Shown piece by piece: positions 18,227-26,356 of a DNA stretch of 34,700 nucleotides (positions within the stretch are counted from its first letter, which is position 1; each line of letters opens with the position of its first letter). The DNA is taken from NCBI RefSeq assembly GCF_010692555.1, contig NZ_JAAHHG010000058.1, positions 1 through 34,700 of the forward strand, given 5' to 3'. The notes beneath the pieces are model-generated. The model was not told where the DNA came from. It did no database searches and worked only from the letters and a program-made list of their open reading frames with translations. The DNA is from Okeania sp. SIO3B5 (GTDB taxonomy: Bacteria > Cyanobacteriota > Cyanobacteriia > Cyanobacteriales > Microcoleaceae). Made by a program: the position numbers and the translations under genes.

Positions 18227-18553
18227 ATGCCAATGCCTGAAGGCCAAAAACCAGAAGAAACTTCTCGCGATCGCTGTGTACTTGTCTGCCAAAATACGTC
18301 TTGTCTACGCCACAATTCTCAAGAAGTCCTCAACACCTTCATAGCTGAGGCAGAAAATGTAGTTGATGTTAATATTGAGGCCAGCGGTTGTCTAGGTCAA
18401 TGTAGTACTGGCCCTACGGTAAGAGTTACCCCTGATGAAATTTGGTATTACCGAGTCCAACCTAGTAATGTCCCAAAAATAGTTACACAACATTTGCAGG
18501 GCAATGAACCTGTAGATAATTTGCTTAATCCTAGAATTCATCCTCGTTTCTAG
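18227..18553 (+). CDS. Thioredoxin-like [2Fe-2S] ferredoxin family protein
   Basis: The 108-residue protein has the TRX-like ferredoxin cysteine pattern. An N-terminal group has Cys17, Cys21 and Cys26 (CVLVCQNTSC), followed by C55 and C59 (ASGCLGQCSTGP). The family binds one [2Fe-2S] cluster in a thioredoxin fold; the same fold occurs in the NuoE-type subunit of hydrogenases and complex I. The C-terminal YYRVQPSNVPKIVTQHL fits cyanobacterial members. It is monocistronic and divergent from the CBS gene, with 180 bp between them for both promoters. The electron partner is unknown. Confidence 0.88.
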   Translation: MPMPEGQKPEETSRDRCVLVCQNTSCLRHNSQEVLNTFIAEAENVVDVNIEASGCLGQCSTGPTVRVTPDEIWYYRVQPSNVPKIVTQHLQGNEPVDNLLNPRIHPRF

Positions 18554-19047
18554 GAGTAGGGAGCAGGGAGTAGTTAAGAGTCACGAGAAATGGGAGTTAT
18601 AGAGTAGGTAGTTGTTCATAATGGTTTCTTGATTGTCTGCCGTAGTTACCCCAAAATGCGCTCTTTTTGGAACCAAGGGCGACCTAATACTTTTTCTGGG
18701 CATAAAAAGGCACTTTCCTTTATCTGTCAATGGCTTTAGATTTAATCAGTAAGCCCTATATTAAATTTATTTTGTATAGGCACATTCTTCAATTAGCTCG
18801 ATAGGATTCTCCCGCTATAATCTGCGATTTAGCGGTGAGAGGAATATCGGGACAATGAAAGTATGAAGTTGTCCAATAATTATTATCAAAATAACATGGG
18901 TCTAAAACCCCGCCTTTTAAGGCGTAATATTTTTGGAGCGGGGCTTAAATCCCCGTTACAAAAATAACTTCTGACTTCTGACTTCTAACTTCTGACTTCG
19001 TTAACCCATTCTTTTGTGCTAAAAGTTATTATTTGTTTCACCATTAA
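18554..19047. repeat. Repeat-rich gap
   Basis: No intact gene. Bases 18905-18955 carry an inverted pair, CCCCGCCTTTTAAGGCG and GGAGCGGGGCTTAAATCCCCG. Bases 18966-18998 are ACTTCTG heptamers. They run straight into GTTAACCCATTCTTTTGTGC, which resembles the last codons of the hydrolase at 19329 read on the minus strand (KEWV...EVRS). This suggests a duplicated hydrolase 3' end. Confidence 0.6.
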
Positions 19048-19254
19048 GACTGTGAATCTTGCGGTTTTGAACTCCATGCCGACTTAATTGGTGCAAGGAA
19101 TATAGCAATGCGAGGGCTGCTTTTTCGGCAAGACTGGGAAAGTACGGGGCTTTTGTCAGCCGCCCCTGATGGTTCGTCGGCTGAAGCCAAAGCTGCACGT
19201 ATGCACAAGGTTTGCAGAACTGCGGTGGACGGCAGAATCAAGCCAACATTATAA
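19048..19254 (+). pseudogene. C-terminal fragment of an IS200/IS605-type TnpB
   Basis: The open frame between TAA (19045) and TAA (19252) reads DCESCGFELHADLIGARNIA, then ends with TAVDGRIKPTL. This is the second Cys pair of the TnpB zinc finger, the RuvC-III-type DLIGARNI segment and the usual tail. The first ~300 residues are missing. It belongs to a different tnpB family from the copies at 21986, 25001 and 28720, which read SIDRDLNASINLR. Confidence 0.8.
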
Positions 19255-19328
19255 TGTTTGATTTGATGTTTGGTAGTTGACAATTGATATAGCATTCAAA
19301 GCAAAGCTTAGGAGGTTACTTCTGAATT

Positions 19329-20252
19329 CTAACTTCTGACTTCTAACTTCTGACTTCTGACTTCTGATAACACCCATTCTTTAATTAATTTGTTAACTTG
19401 TTCTGGTACTTCATCATGAGGGCAATGACCCGCCTCTAAAAAGTATTCTGTTAACTGAGGATAATACTTACGAAACTGGGCACTTCTACTCTGAGTATTT
19501 ATCCAGGGATCTGCTTTTCCCCATAGCATGAGTAAGGGACATTTTAACTGACCTAACAACACATCAACTTTTTCGCCAGATGGAGTTTTGAATATAGAAG
19601 CAAAAACTTTAGCCGCACCAGGATCGCAAGAAGGCCGATATATATCTTCTACTAACTGGTCTGTAACAGCACTTTGATCTAAATAAACTTTATGTAGTGT
19701 TTTTCTGATAGTGCTACGTCGTCGCGTCCATTGAAATAATAAAAAACTAGGCCAATCTTGTAAGAGTAACCACTTTATACTTTGAGAAATAACTTTTCTC
19801 CACAAGGGAGGTTTGGCAGTAGGTTGAGATTCACTAAAAGGTCCAGCACTGTTCAGTAATATTAAACCTGCTGTGGAGCTGGGATATTGAGTCGCTACAC
19901 ACAATGCTGCATAACCTCCTAGAGAATTTCCTGCTAGTACCACAGGTTTACCAATTACTTCAGTAATAAAGTCATTTAGTTGTTCTCTCCATAGCTGACC
20001 ACTATATTGCCAGTTTGCTTTTGTCGAACGTCCAAATCCTAGCAAATCGATTGCCCAAACCTGAAAAAACTGGCTCAGATATCCAATATTTTTGCGCCAA
20101 TGGTCTGTTGATGCTCCAAAGCCATGTATTAATAATATGGGTGGAGTTGCGGGATCGGACTTACCTGCACATACATAGTAGATGGACTGATCCCGCCATT
20201 GCCAATAACTGCCAGGAAGCGAAGCTGTGATGGAGGTTGATGTAGTTAACAT
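19329..20252 (-). CDS. Alpha/beta-fold hydrolase
   Basis: The 307-residue protein has the oxyanion motif LLIHGFGAS (residues 40-48), the nucleophile elbow GNSLGG (Ser110), Asp248 in WGKADPW and His276 in EAGHCPHD, giving a complete triad. It is probably cytosolic, since no signal peptide is evident. Cyanobacterial relatives include pheophytinase/chlorophyllase-like and carboxylesterase types; the substrate is unknown. The last dozen residues (SEVRSQKLEVRS) are encoded by TCAGAAG heptamer repeats, so the C-terminus has been extended or rewritten by a short tandem repeat. Confidence 0.9.
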   Translation of the reverse strand: MLTTSTSITASLPGSYWQWRDQSIYYVCAGKSDPATPPILLIHGFGASTDHWRKNIGYLSQFFQVWAIDLLGFGRSTKANWQYSGQLWREQLNDFITEVIGKPVVLAGNSLGGYAALCVATQYPSSTAGLILLNSAGPFSESQPTAKPPLWRKVISQSIKWLLLQDWPSFLLFQWTRRRSTIRKTLHKVYLDQSAVTDQLVEDIYRPSCDPGAAKVFASIFKTPSGEKVDVLLGQLKCPLLMLWGKADPWINTQSRSAQFRKYYPQLTEYFLEAGHCPHDEVPEQVNKLIKEWVLSEVRSQKLEVRS

Positions 20253-20594
20253 ATATAAAGTTTTATTAAATTACATTAATTATTGTATCAAAATTGAGAC
20301 GGGATCAAATTATTTCTAAAATATTTCTCGTCAGCAATAAAAATCTATAGAAAAAACCTAGGCCAGAAAAAAAGAAACCTAAATGTAGATAGTAGATAGT
20401 AGATAATAGATATTAGATACTTTAAGTAGAAAATATATATAAAATTTGCACTAATTTTGCTGAGGTACTTTATTTTTCTTAAGAGTTTTGATACTATAAA
20501 AATATGAAAGCAGGGATGCTCATTAAAGAAAAGATTTTTAATTGCACGAGGAGATTGACAAAGGTTTACTAAGAAAAGCTAGGGAGTTTTTTCA
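20253..20594. repeat. Gap with GTAGATA heptamers
   Basis: Bases 20384-20420 are a degenerate GTAGATA heptamer array. The remainder is AT-rich. It probably holds the promoters of the divergent hydrolase and ATPase genes, but no clear promoter boxes were recognised. Confidence 0.55.
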
Positions 20595-21071
20595 GTGATT
20601 GCTATCTCATCACGTCCACGTCTAATAGGTCAAAACTGGGTGACAATTAGCTTTGCTTCCACCCTGTATTTGTGTCCGATTCTCGATCTTTTACTGGCAG
20701 ATGTTCCTAAACATTGGCATCCAGAACTACGACTAGGATTACAAGAAGCTTTGGTAAATTCTGCAAAGCATGGAAATAATTTAGACCCCAGTAAAAAAGT
20801 TTTCGTCCGTTTTTCAATTGTACAAGACCATTACTGGTGGGTGATTTCAGACCAAGGCTCGGGTTTTAAACCACCTTGTAAATCAAACCAAAATCATAGG
20901 CAAACTACTACCTATTCCCCAGAAAATTGTTGTGATGATGAAAAAGAATGTGGTCGAGGTATATACATCATCTACCAAGTTTTTGATTATGTGGAATGGA
21001 ATTCCAAGGGTACAGAGTTAACGCTATGCAAAAGAGTAAGAAATAACTCCAGATTACCCCTGGTTATGTGA
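20595..21071 (+). CDS. HATPase_c anti-sigma-type regulatory kinase (RsbW-like)
   Basis: The 158-residue protein is a single GHKL ATPase domain. The N-box EALVNSAKHGN is at residues 51-61, the G1-type box DQGSGF at 86-91 and the G2-type GRGIYII near 120-126. Such stand-alone domains are Ser/Thr kinases that phosphorylate anti-sigma-factor antagonists (STAS proteins) and bind sigma factors. No STAS or sigma gene adjoins it. The start is GTG, with AGGGAG about ten bases upstream. A Cys/Asp/Glu-rich insert (SPENCCDDEKECG) precedes the G2 box. Confidence 0.88.
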   Translation: MIAISSRPRLIGQNWVTISFASTLYLCPILDLLLADVPKHWHPELRLGLQEALVNSAKHGNNLDPSKKVFVRFSIVQDHYWWVISDQGSGFKPPCKSNQNHRQTTTYSPENCCDDEKECGRGIYIIYQVFDYVEWNSKGTELTLCKRVRNNSRLPLVM

Positions 21072-21095
21072 AGAATTTAAGTTAACTTCAACTGA

Positions 21096-21410
21096 TTAAT
21101 CCTTCTTTACTCCATGAGTTGGACATGGAGGAGCTGAAATAGATCGATCTAACCAGCTAGTAGCTTGTTTGAGACGCTCGATCGCTTCAGTAGGTTGCGC
21201 CTTAATTAGAAAAACTAGGGCAGCTACAGTTAGCTCTAATGCACGAACTTGGCGATTAGACTTAAGTCGATGCCAGTCTCTTTCTGGTATAGCCAGTCTT
21301 TGGGCTAAAGCTTGAGCTAGTTCTAATGTACTATACTCCTGTAAATCTCTTTTATTAGGAGTGTTGAGTTTGCTAGTTACAGTTGCAGAAGCTGAGTTAG
21401 AGTTAAGCAT
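21096..21410 (-). CDS. Conserved cyanobacterial hypothetical protein
   Basis: The 104-residue protein is helical and soluble. Its core is LAQALAQRLAIPERDWHRLK, then NRQVRALELTVAALVFLIKA, and its C-terminal end PPCPTHGVKKD has a single Cys. No enzymatic motif was seen. It reads divergently from the next gene across 53 bp. It is probably a conserved lineage-specific family. Confidence 0.65.
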   Translation of the reverse strand: MLNSNSASATVTSKLNTPNKRDLQEYSTLELAQALAQRLAIPERDWHRLKSNRQVRALELTVAALVFLIKAQPTEAIERLKQATSWLDRSISAPPCPTHGVKKD

Positions 21411-21463
21411 ATTTTCCTAGATTAATTTTTTCAGGTGAACTTACTATACTTAAGTATGCCAGG

Positions 21464-21877
21464 ATGAATCCTCCTCCAGAACATTCTGAGAAAAAAATAA
21501 ATGATGGGTACTCAAATTCTGCACCAGTTGATGGAGAGTCAGAAGTTTCAGAGACTGATTTTGCACAAGCGCTAGTAGAGGTAGAGCATTCCTTTGCTGC
21601 TCTGAAAAAACGTTATTCTCAAGTTCAGTATTATCAGAGGCGAAAAGCAGAATTAAAGCATCGCTTGGAAGAAGTTCAACCGGAAGTACGTCGCCAAAAA
21701 ACTAATGAATTGAGAAAAGAGTTACAACAGATACAGACAGAATTAGAAACAATAGAATTAAACCTAGAGAGTAGTTTATTTGGTTGGAATAGCATAAAAG
21801 AACCATTTTGGCAAGCTGTGAGATTTGGTGGTTTAGGAATTGCGATCGGTTGGCTGTTAAAGTCTTGTGTTGGATAA
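21464..21877 (+). CDS. Hypothetical coiled-coil protein with C-terminal membrane segment
   Basis: The product has 137 residues. Residues 1-35 are acidic and probably disordered. Residues about 40-105 form a long charged coiled coil (AALKKRYSQVQYYQRRKAEL, then KTNELRKELQQIQTELETIE). The end, AVRFGGLGIAIGWLLKSCV, is a single hydrophobic anchor. This suggests a tail-anchored membrane protein. The family is not identified. Confidence 0.65.
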   Translation: MNPPPEHSEKKINDGYSNSAPVDGESEVSETDFAQALVEVEHSFAALKKRYSQVQYYQRRKAELKHRLEEVQPEVRRQKTNELRKELQQIQTELETIELNLESSLFGWNSIKEPFWQAVRFGGLGIAIGWLLKSCVG

Positions 21878-21887
21878 TGTCAACAGG

Positions 21888-22003
21888 ACTTACGCAGAAC
21901 CTTTATCTTTTGGTGCGCGTTCCCTCTCTTGGTCAGCGTTCCCTTGCGTCTGACGCCGACGCCGGGTCGCACCGCTATCTAGCGAATGGCATTCGCCCTC
22001 TCT
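21888..22003. repeat. MITE end plus GC-rich palindromic repeat replacing the 5' part of a tnpB
   Basis: AGGACTTACGCA at 21888 is the end of the element family seen complete at 34242-34330. Bases 21911-21974 are a GC-rich repeat with GGTGCG/CGCACC ends. A longer copy in the opposite orientation lies inside the tnpB element at 29904-29998. AGCGAATGGCATTCGCCC (21981-21998) is a small palindrome also seen near 3710. Confidence 0.8.
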
Positions 22004-22243
22004 AAGTTAGTAGTAGTTGATAGATTCTTTCCATCATCAAAGACTTGTTCTAACTGCGGTCACGTCCAAGATATGTCATTAAATGTAAGGACTTATGATT
22101 GCCCAGATTGTGGGTTATCAATAGATAGAGATTTAAACGCCAGTATAAATTTAAGAAAGCGAGTGCGTAATTCTGAGGTTTCCTCAGAATGTAAGACGCA
22201 CTCAAGACATGCGATCGGCTCGGTCGTGAATGCGTGTGCATGA

Positions 22244-23070
<827 letters not shown>

Positions 23071-23328
23071 TTGTATCATGTTCACGATCGCCATCAAGCC
23101 ATACGGGAAATTCATCGTGTACTTAAGGAAAGGGGTACGTTCATATTTGATGACCTGGTGTCACCTACACAGAAAATCAACACAATAGCCCGCAAATATG
23201 TCTACGATCGATTGCTGTTTGAACCAATATTTAGCTTGGACTCCTATAAAGATTTCCTGGGTCAGTTAGGGTTGATGGTTTTGGCAGCTAAAGATTTGAA
23301 AGAGCATTTGCACAAGAGTTATGAGTTA

Positions 23329-23560
23329 TATCATGTCCGGATAATCAGTGATAAAAAAACCTTTTCCCTTCTAACCTTACAGCGGTTTTCATTTGGGTAG
23401 ACCACAGTAGGGACGTTCCATGGAACGTCCCTACAGGGTTTTTGTTTGTTAAGATGTGGTTCATCAACTTGAAAAGCGCTGTATTCTTTCCTTCTGCCTC
23501 CTGCCTCCAGCATAGCTGCCTTACCTCCTCCAAAGTGTAAGTATTCAACCGGACATGATA
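23329..23560. mobile_element. MITE-like element B (232 bp) inside the methyltransferase
   Basis: The ends are TATCATGTCCGG and CCGGACATGATA, flanked by TTA on both sides (23326-23328 and 23561-23563). It lies in the orientation opposite to element C. The interior holds a perfect 28-bp palindrome at 23407-23434 (half-site GTAGGGACGTTCCA) and GCCTCCT-type repeats. Confidence 0.92.
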
Positions 23561-23995
23561 TTACTTTCCCAGTTAGCTTTGCCTCAATATCCAGAATTGA
23601 GCGCAGCTTATGATAAAATGTGCGAGGCAATTCAAACCGATAAATTAGGTTGGGCTTATTACTTATGTGAAAAAGTTAGCGATCGCCTCTCCTGGATCTA
23701 CGAAACTAACAACCAACAAAGTCTGCGGGATAAATACGATGCCTGGTCTCGTATTTACGATGCCGAATTGGACCAACCCTATCGCATTAGTCCAATTCTC
23801 TCTGCTAGGGCTCTTGCTGGAGTCCTGCCCGATAAAGAGGCTAGTATCCTCGACGCAGGGGCCGGGACGGGAATGGTAGGAGAAGCCTTGGCCGAACTGG
23901 GTTATAGCAATATAGTAGGAGTCGATTTGTCAGAAGAAATGCTGGAAGTTGCCCGCAATAAACAGGTTGATCGAGCATTGCACCAGGGTAACTTA

Positions 23996-24122
23996 TATCA
24001 TGTCCGGTTGAATACTTACACTTTGGAGGTCCGAAGGCAGGAGGCAGGAGGCAGGAGGCAGAAGGGAAGAAAAGGCGCTCATGAGAAAAAGTTTTTTATC
24101 ACGCTCTTATCCGGACATGATA
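23996..24122. mobile_element. MITE-like element C (127 bp) inside the methyltransferase
   Basis: It has the same TATCATGTCCGG/CCGGACATGATA ends and the same flanking TTA (23993-23995 and 24123-24125). The interior is made of GAGGCAG heptamers (24036-24062). The inserted length plus duplication (130 bp) shifts the frame. Confidence 0.92.
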
Positions 24123-24928
24123 TTAGAAGAACTACTCAAATTTGCAGCTATCGAAAACTTTGATGCTATAATCGCTGTCGGAGTTTTTACCTTTGGTCAT
24201 GCTCCGATCGAAGCCTTGTACAATTTATTCCCCCTGTTAAAAACAGGAGGTTATTTCGTCTTGACAGTACGGGCGGACTACCACGACGATAACCCTGCCG
24301 TCCAAGAAGTTATCAAAAGCCTTTCTTGGAATTTAGTTGGCAAGGAGGAGTTTAACATCTTTGACAAGGAAGCCATGTATGCTATGGTCTTGAAAAAGGA
24401 TTAATTACCTTTGGTCTGACCTGCCCAAGAAACGAGGTTAAAACCTTTGTAAAACAAGTTTGATAAGGGCCAAAATGGAATTATCGAACGGGTCTAATAA
24501 TGGAGTTTTCTAGCAAGTAAACTAACAATAATAAAGATGGCAAGAATTAAATTGATGCACGCCAAGCTTCATCGCGTCAGGGTGACTGAGGCAAATCGCG
24601 ACTATGTAGGCAGCGTTACTATCGACCGAGAATTATTGGAAAAGGTGGGAATACTACCGCTAGAAGAAGTGGAAATTGTAAATATCGACAATGGAAATCC
24701 TTGGTACACTTATGTACTAGCAGGAGAACCTGGAGAAGGTTAGATTTGTCCCAACGGTGGCGGTGCGCTAATGTGCGAACCTGGAGATATCTTGATTATC
24801 TGGGCAAACGAGGAAATAGAGCGATCAGAAGTCTTGCGTCAGGGACACCAGGCGCGAGTGCTAGTCGCCGACGAAAATAACCGGCCTAAGGAAGTTTTCT
24901 ACCAAACTCTTACTCCGAATGGGGAGCA

Positions 24929-26168
24929 TTGACTTAATCAAAGAATAACGATATAATACGTTATAAAACGTACTATTAGACAGGCTGTGTTCACAAATAA
25001 ATGAAATCCATTAGAACCAAACTTAAATTAAATAATCAGCAAAAAACTCTGATGGCTCAACACGCGGGGTATAGCAGATGGTGCTATAACTGGGGTTTAA
25101 GTTTGTGGAATGCTGCATATATTCATGGTTACAAGCCTAATGCTCGAAAGCTAAGAGAGGTTTTTACCAACCAGACAAAGCCTTTATACCCTTGGATGAA
25201 AAACTTGTCATCTAAAGTTTACCAATATGCTTTTATCAACTTAGGTGAAGCATTTAAAAGGTTCTTTAAAGGATTAGGAAAATACCCAAAGTTTAAAAAG
25301 AAGGGTAAACATGATTCATTCACAATAGATAATTGTGGAAAACCAATAGAATTAAATGGATGGAATCATAAATTACCTTTTATTGGTATGGTCAAAACTT
25401 ATGAACCAATTGAAGCAACAACTAAAAAAATAACCATTAGTAGACAAGCTGGTGATTGGTATCTCAGTTGTAGCTATGAATTTCATTCTCATACTACACC
25501 AAAAAAAACTGATGTTATTGGTGTAGATTTAGGTGTGAAAACCCTAGCTACACTAAGTGATGGTCAAGTATTTGAAAGTGTGAAACCACTTCAGAAATTT
25601 GAAGCTAAGTTATCTAGGCTCCAATACCTAAATCGTCACAAAGAGGTAGGCTCTGCTAACTGGAAAAAGGCACAACAAAAGATAGCTAGATTACATAGAA
25701 AAGTAGCAAATATCCGTAAAGATGCACTTCATAAATTGACAACATACTTAGCCAAAAACCACGGCAGAGTCTCAATTGAAGATTTGAATGTAAGCGGAAT
25801 GCTATCCAACCATAAGCTAGCTAAATCAATAGCTGACCAAGGATTTTATGAATTCAGGCGACAACTAGAATACAAGTGCAAATGGTACGGTTCTGAGTTA
25901 GTAGTAGTTGACAGGTTTTTTCCATCATCAAAAACTTGCAGTAGGTGTGGTCATGTCCAAGATATGCCCTTGCATCTGAGAACTTATGATTGCCCAGAAT
26001 GTGGGTTATCAATAGACCGCGATCTGAATGCAAGTATAAATTTAAGAAATGCGGTCGGCTCGGTCGTGAATGCCTGTGGATGAGAAACCGCCGACGGCCT
26101 CAGTAGAAGCAGGAAGTAAACATCAATTTGTTACGTTATGTAACGCTTTGTATCAGTTTTATGGAGCA
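24929..26168 (+). mobile_element. IS200/IS605-type element, tnpB only (copy 2), inserted in panD
   Basis: The left boundary is set after GGAGCA (24923-24928). The left-end sequence TTGACTTAATCAAA, then ATAACGATATAATACGT, is shared with copy 3. The right end contains GAAGCAGGAAGTAAACA and TTTGTATCAGTTTTAT, and closes with GGAGCA (26163-26168). No tnpA is present. The 3' part of tnpB and the right end should encode the omega-RNA, whose guide would be the flank beginning GACTTTGG. Confidence 0.85.
25001..26083 (+). CDS. tnpB: TnpB RNA-guided nuclease of an IS605-type element, apparently intact
   Basis: TnpB proteins are RuvC nucleases guided by an omega-RNA and are ancestors of Cas12. This 360-residue copy keeps the helical N-terminus and the RuvC residues Asp176 (VIGVDLGVKTLA), Glu260 (SIEDLNVSGM) and the DRD at 339-341 (SIDRDLNASINLR). 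The zinc finger is Cys313/316/331/334. No frameshift or stop was seen, unlike copies 1 and 3. It starts 72 bp inside the element's left end. It would depend on a TnpA elsewhere in the genome for movement. Confidence 0.93.
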   Translation: MKSIRTKLKLNNQQKTLMAQHAGYSRWCYNWGLSLWNAAYIHGYKPNARKLREVFTNQTKPLYPWMKNLSSKVYQYAFINLGEAFKRFFKGLGKYPKFKKKGKHDSFTIDNCGKPIELNGWNHKLPFIGMVKTYEPIEATTKKITISRQAGDWYLSCSYEFHSHTTPKKTDVIGVDLGVKTLATLSDGQVFESVKPLQKFEAKLSRLQYLNRHKEVGSANWKKAQQKIARLHRKVANIRKDALHKLTTYLAKNHGRVSIEDLNVSGMLSNHKLAKSIADQGFYEFRRQLEYKCKWYGSELVVVDRFFPSSKTCSRCGHVQDMPLHLRTYDCPECGLSIDRDLNASINLRNAVGSVVNACG

Positions 26169-26356
26169 GACTTTGGAATATAACGGTTATGAAACAGCGA
26201 ACGGTAAACAATTGACTAATTTCTCAGTCATGGTAGATGTGTAAAACTGGGGAAAAATTTAATTGTAAATTGGCCGATCGCCCAATTCTGAAAAGCCAGA
26301 CAAGCAGGACATTCAATTGTGATCGACAACATTGAAGTTACCTTGACGATAAACAT

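Larger units (their letters stand above)
23071..24404 (+). pseudogene. Bi-domain SAM methyltransferase gene broken by two MITEs and 5' loss
   Basis: Three coding blocks remain: 23071-23328, 23561-23995 and 24123-24404. Block 1 is the C-terminal half of a class I methyltransferase (YHVHDRHQAIREIHRVLKER, then GTFIFDDLVSPTQK). Blocks 2 and 3 form a second domain with motif I ILDAGAGTGMVGEALAELGY, VGVDLSEEML, and LLKTGGYFVLTVRADYH. Deleting each MITE with one copy of the flanking TTA joins the blocks in frame: KSYEL-LSQLALPQ, then HQGNL-EELLKFAAI. The original protein was therefore probably two tandem methyltransferase domains. The 5' part of domain 1 is missing and a TGA lies just before block 1. 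The class could act as N-, O- or C-methyltransferase. Confidence 0.88.
24537..26244 (+). pseudogene. panD: Aspartate 1-decarboxylase (PanD-like) with in-frame TAG and a tnpB insertion
   Basis: PanD is a pyruvoyl enzyme that decarboxylates aspartate to beta-alanine. The first 68 codons (24537-24740) give [20 protein letters not shown], with the Gly-Ser self-cleavage site, and Lys/Arg residues as in PanD. At 24741 a TAG replaces what looks like a Gln codon. The frame then continues as [20 protein letters not shown] and on to [11 protein letters not shown], where the tnpB element begins after GGAGCA. Joining across the element's two GGAGCA copies continues the frame with QTLEYNGYETANGKQLTNF and SVMVDV to TAA at 26242, about 155 residues in all. 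PanD proteins are usually near 126, so the tail is unusually long. It is probably inactive unless the TAG is read through. Confidence 0.82.

Noticed and set aside
23407-23434. Operator site for a regulator (perfect 28-bp palindrome)
   Set aside because: It lies inside a MITE within a broken gene, so it is better explained as a nested small repeat.
24741-24743. Pyrrolysine or other recoded TAG in panD
   Set aside because: Pyrrolysine machinery is not expected in cyanobacteria, the expected residue is Gln, and a downstream IS insertion also breaks the gene. A nonsense mutation or sequencing error is simpler.
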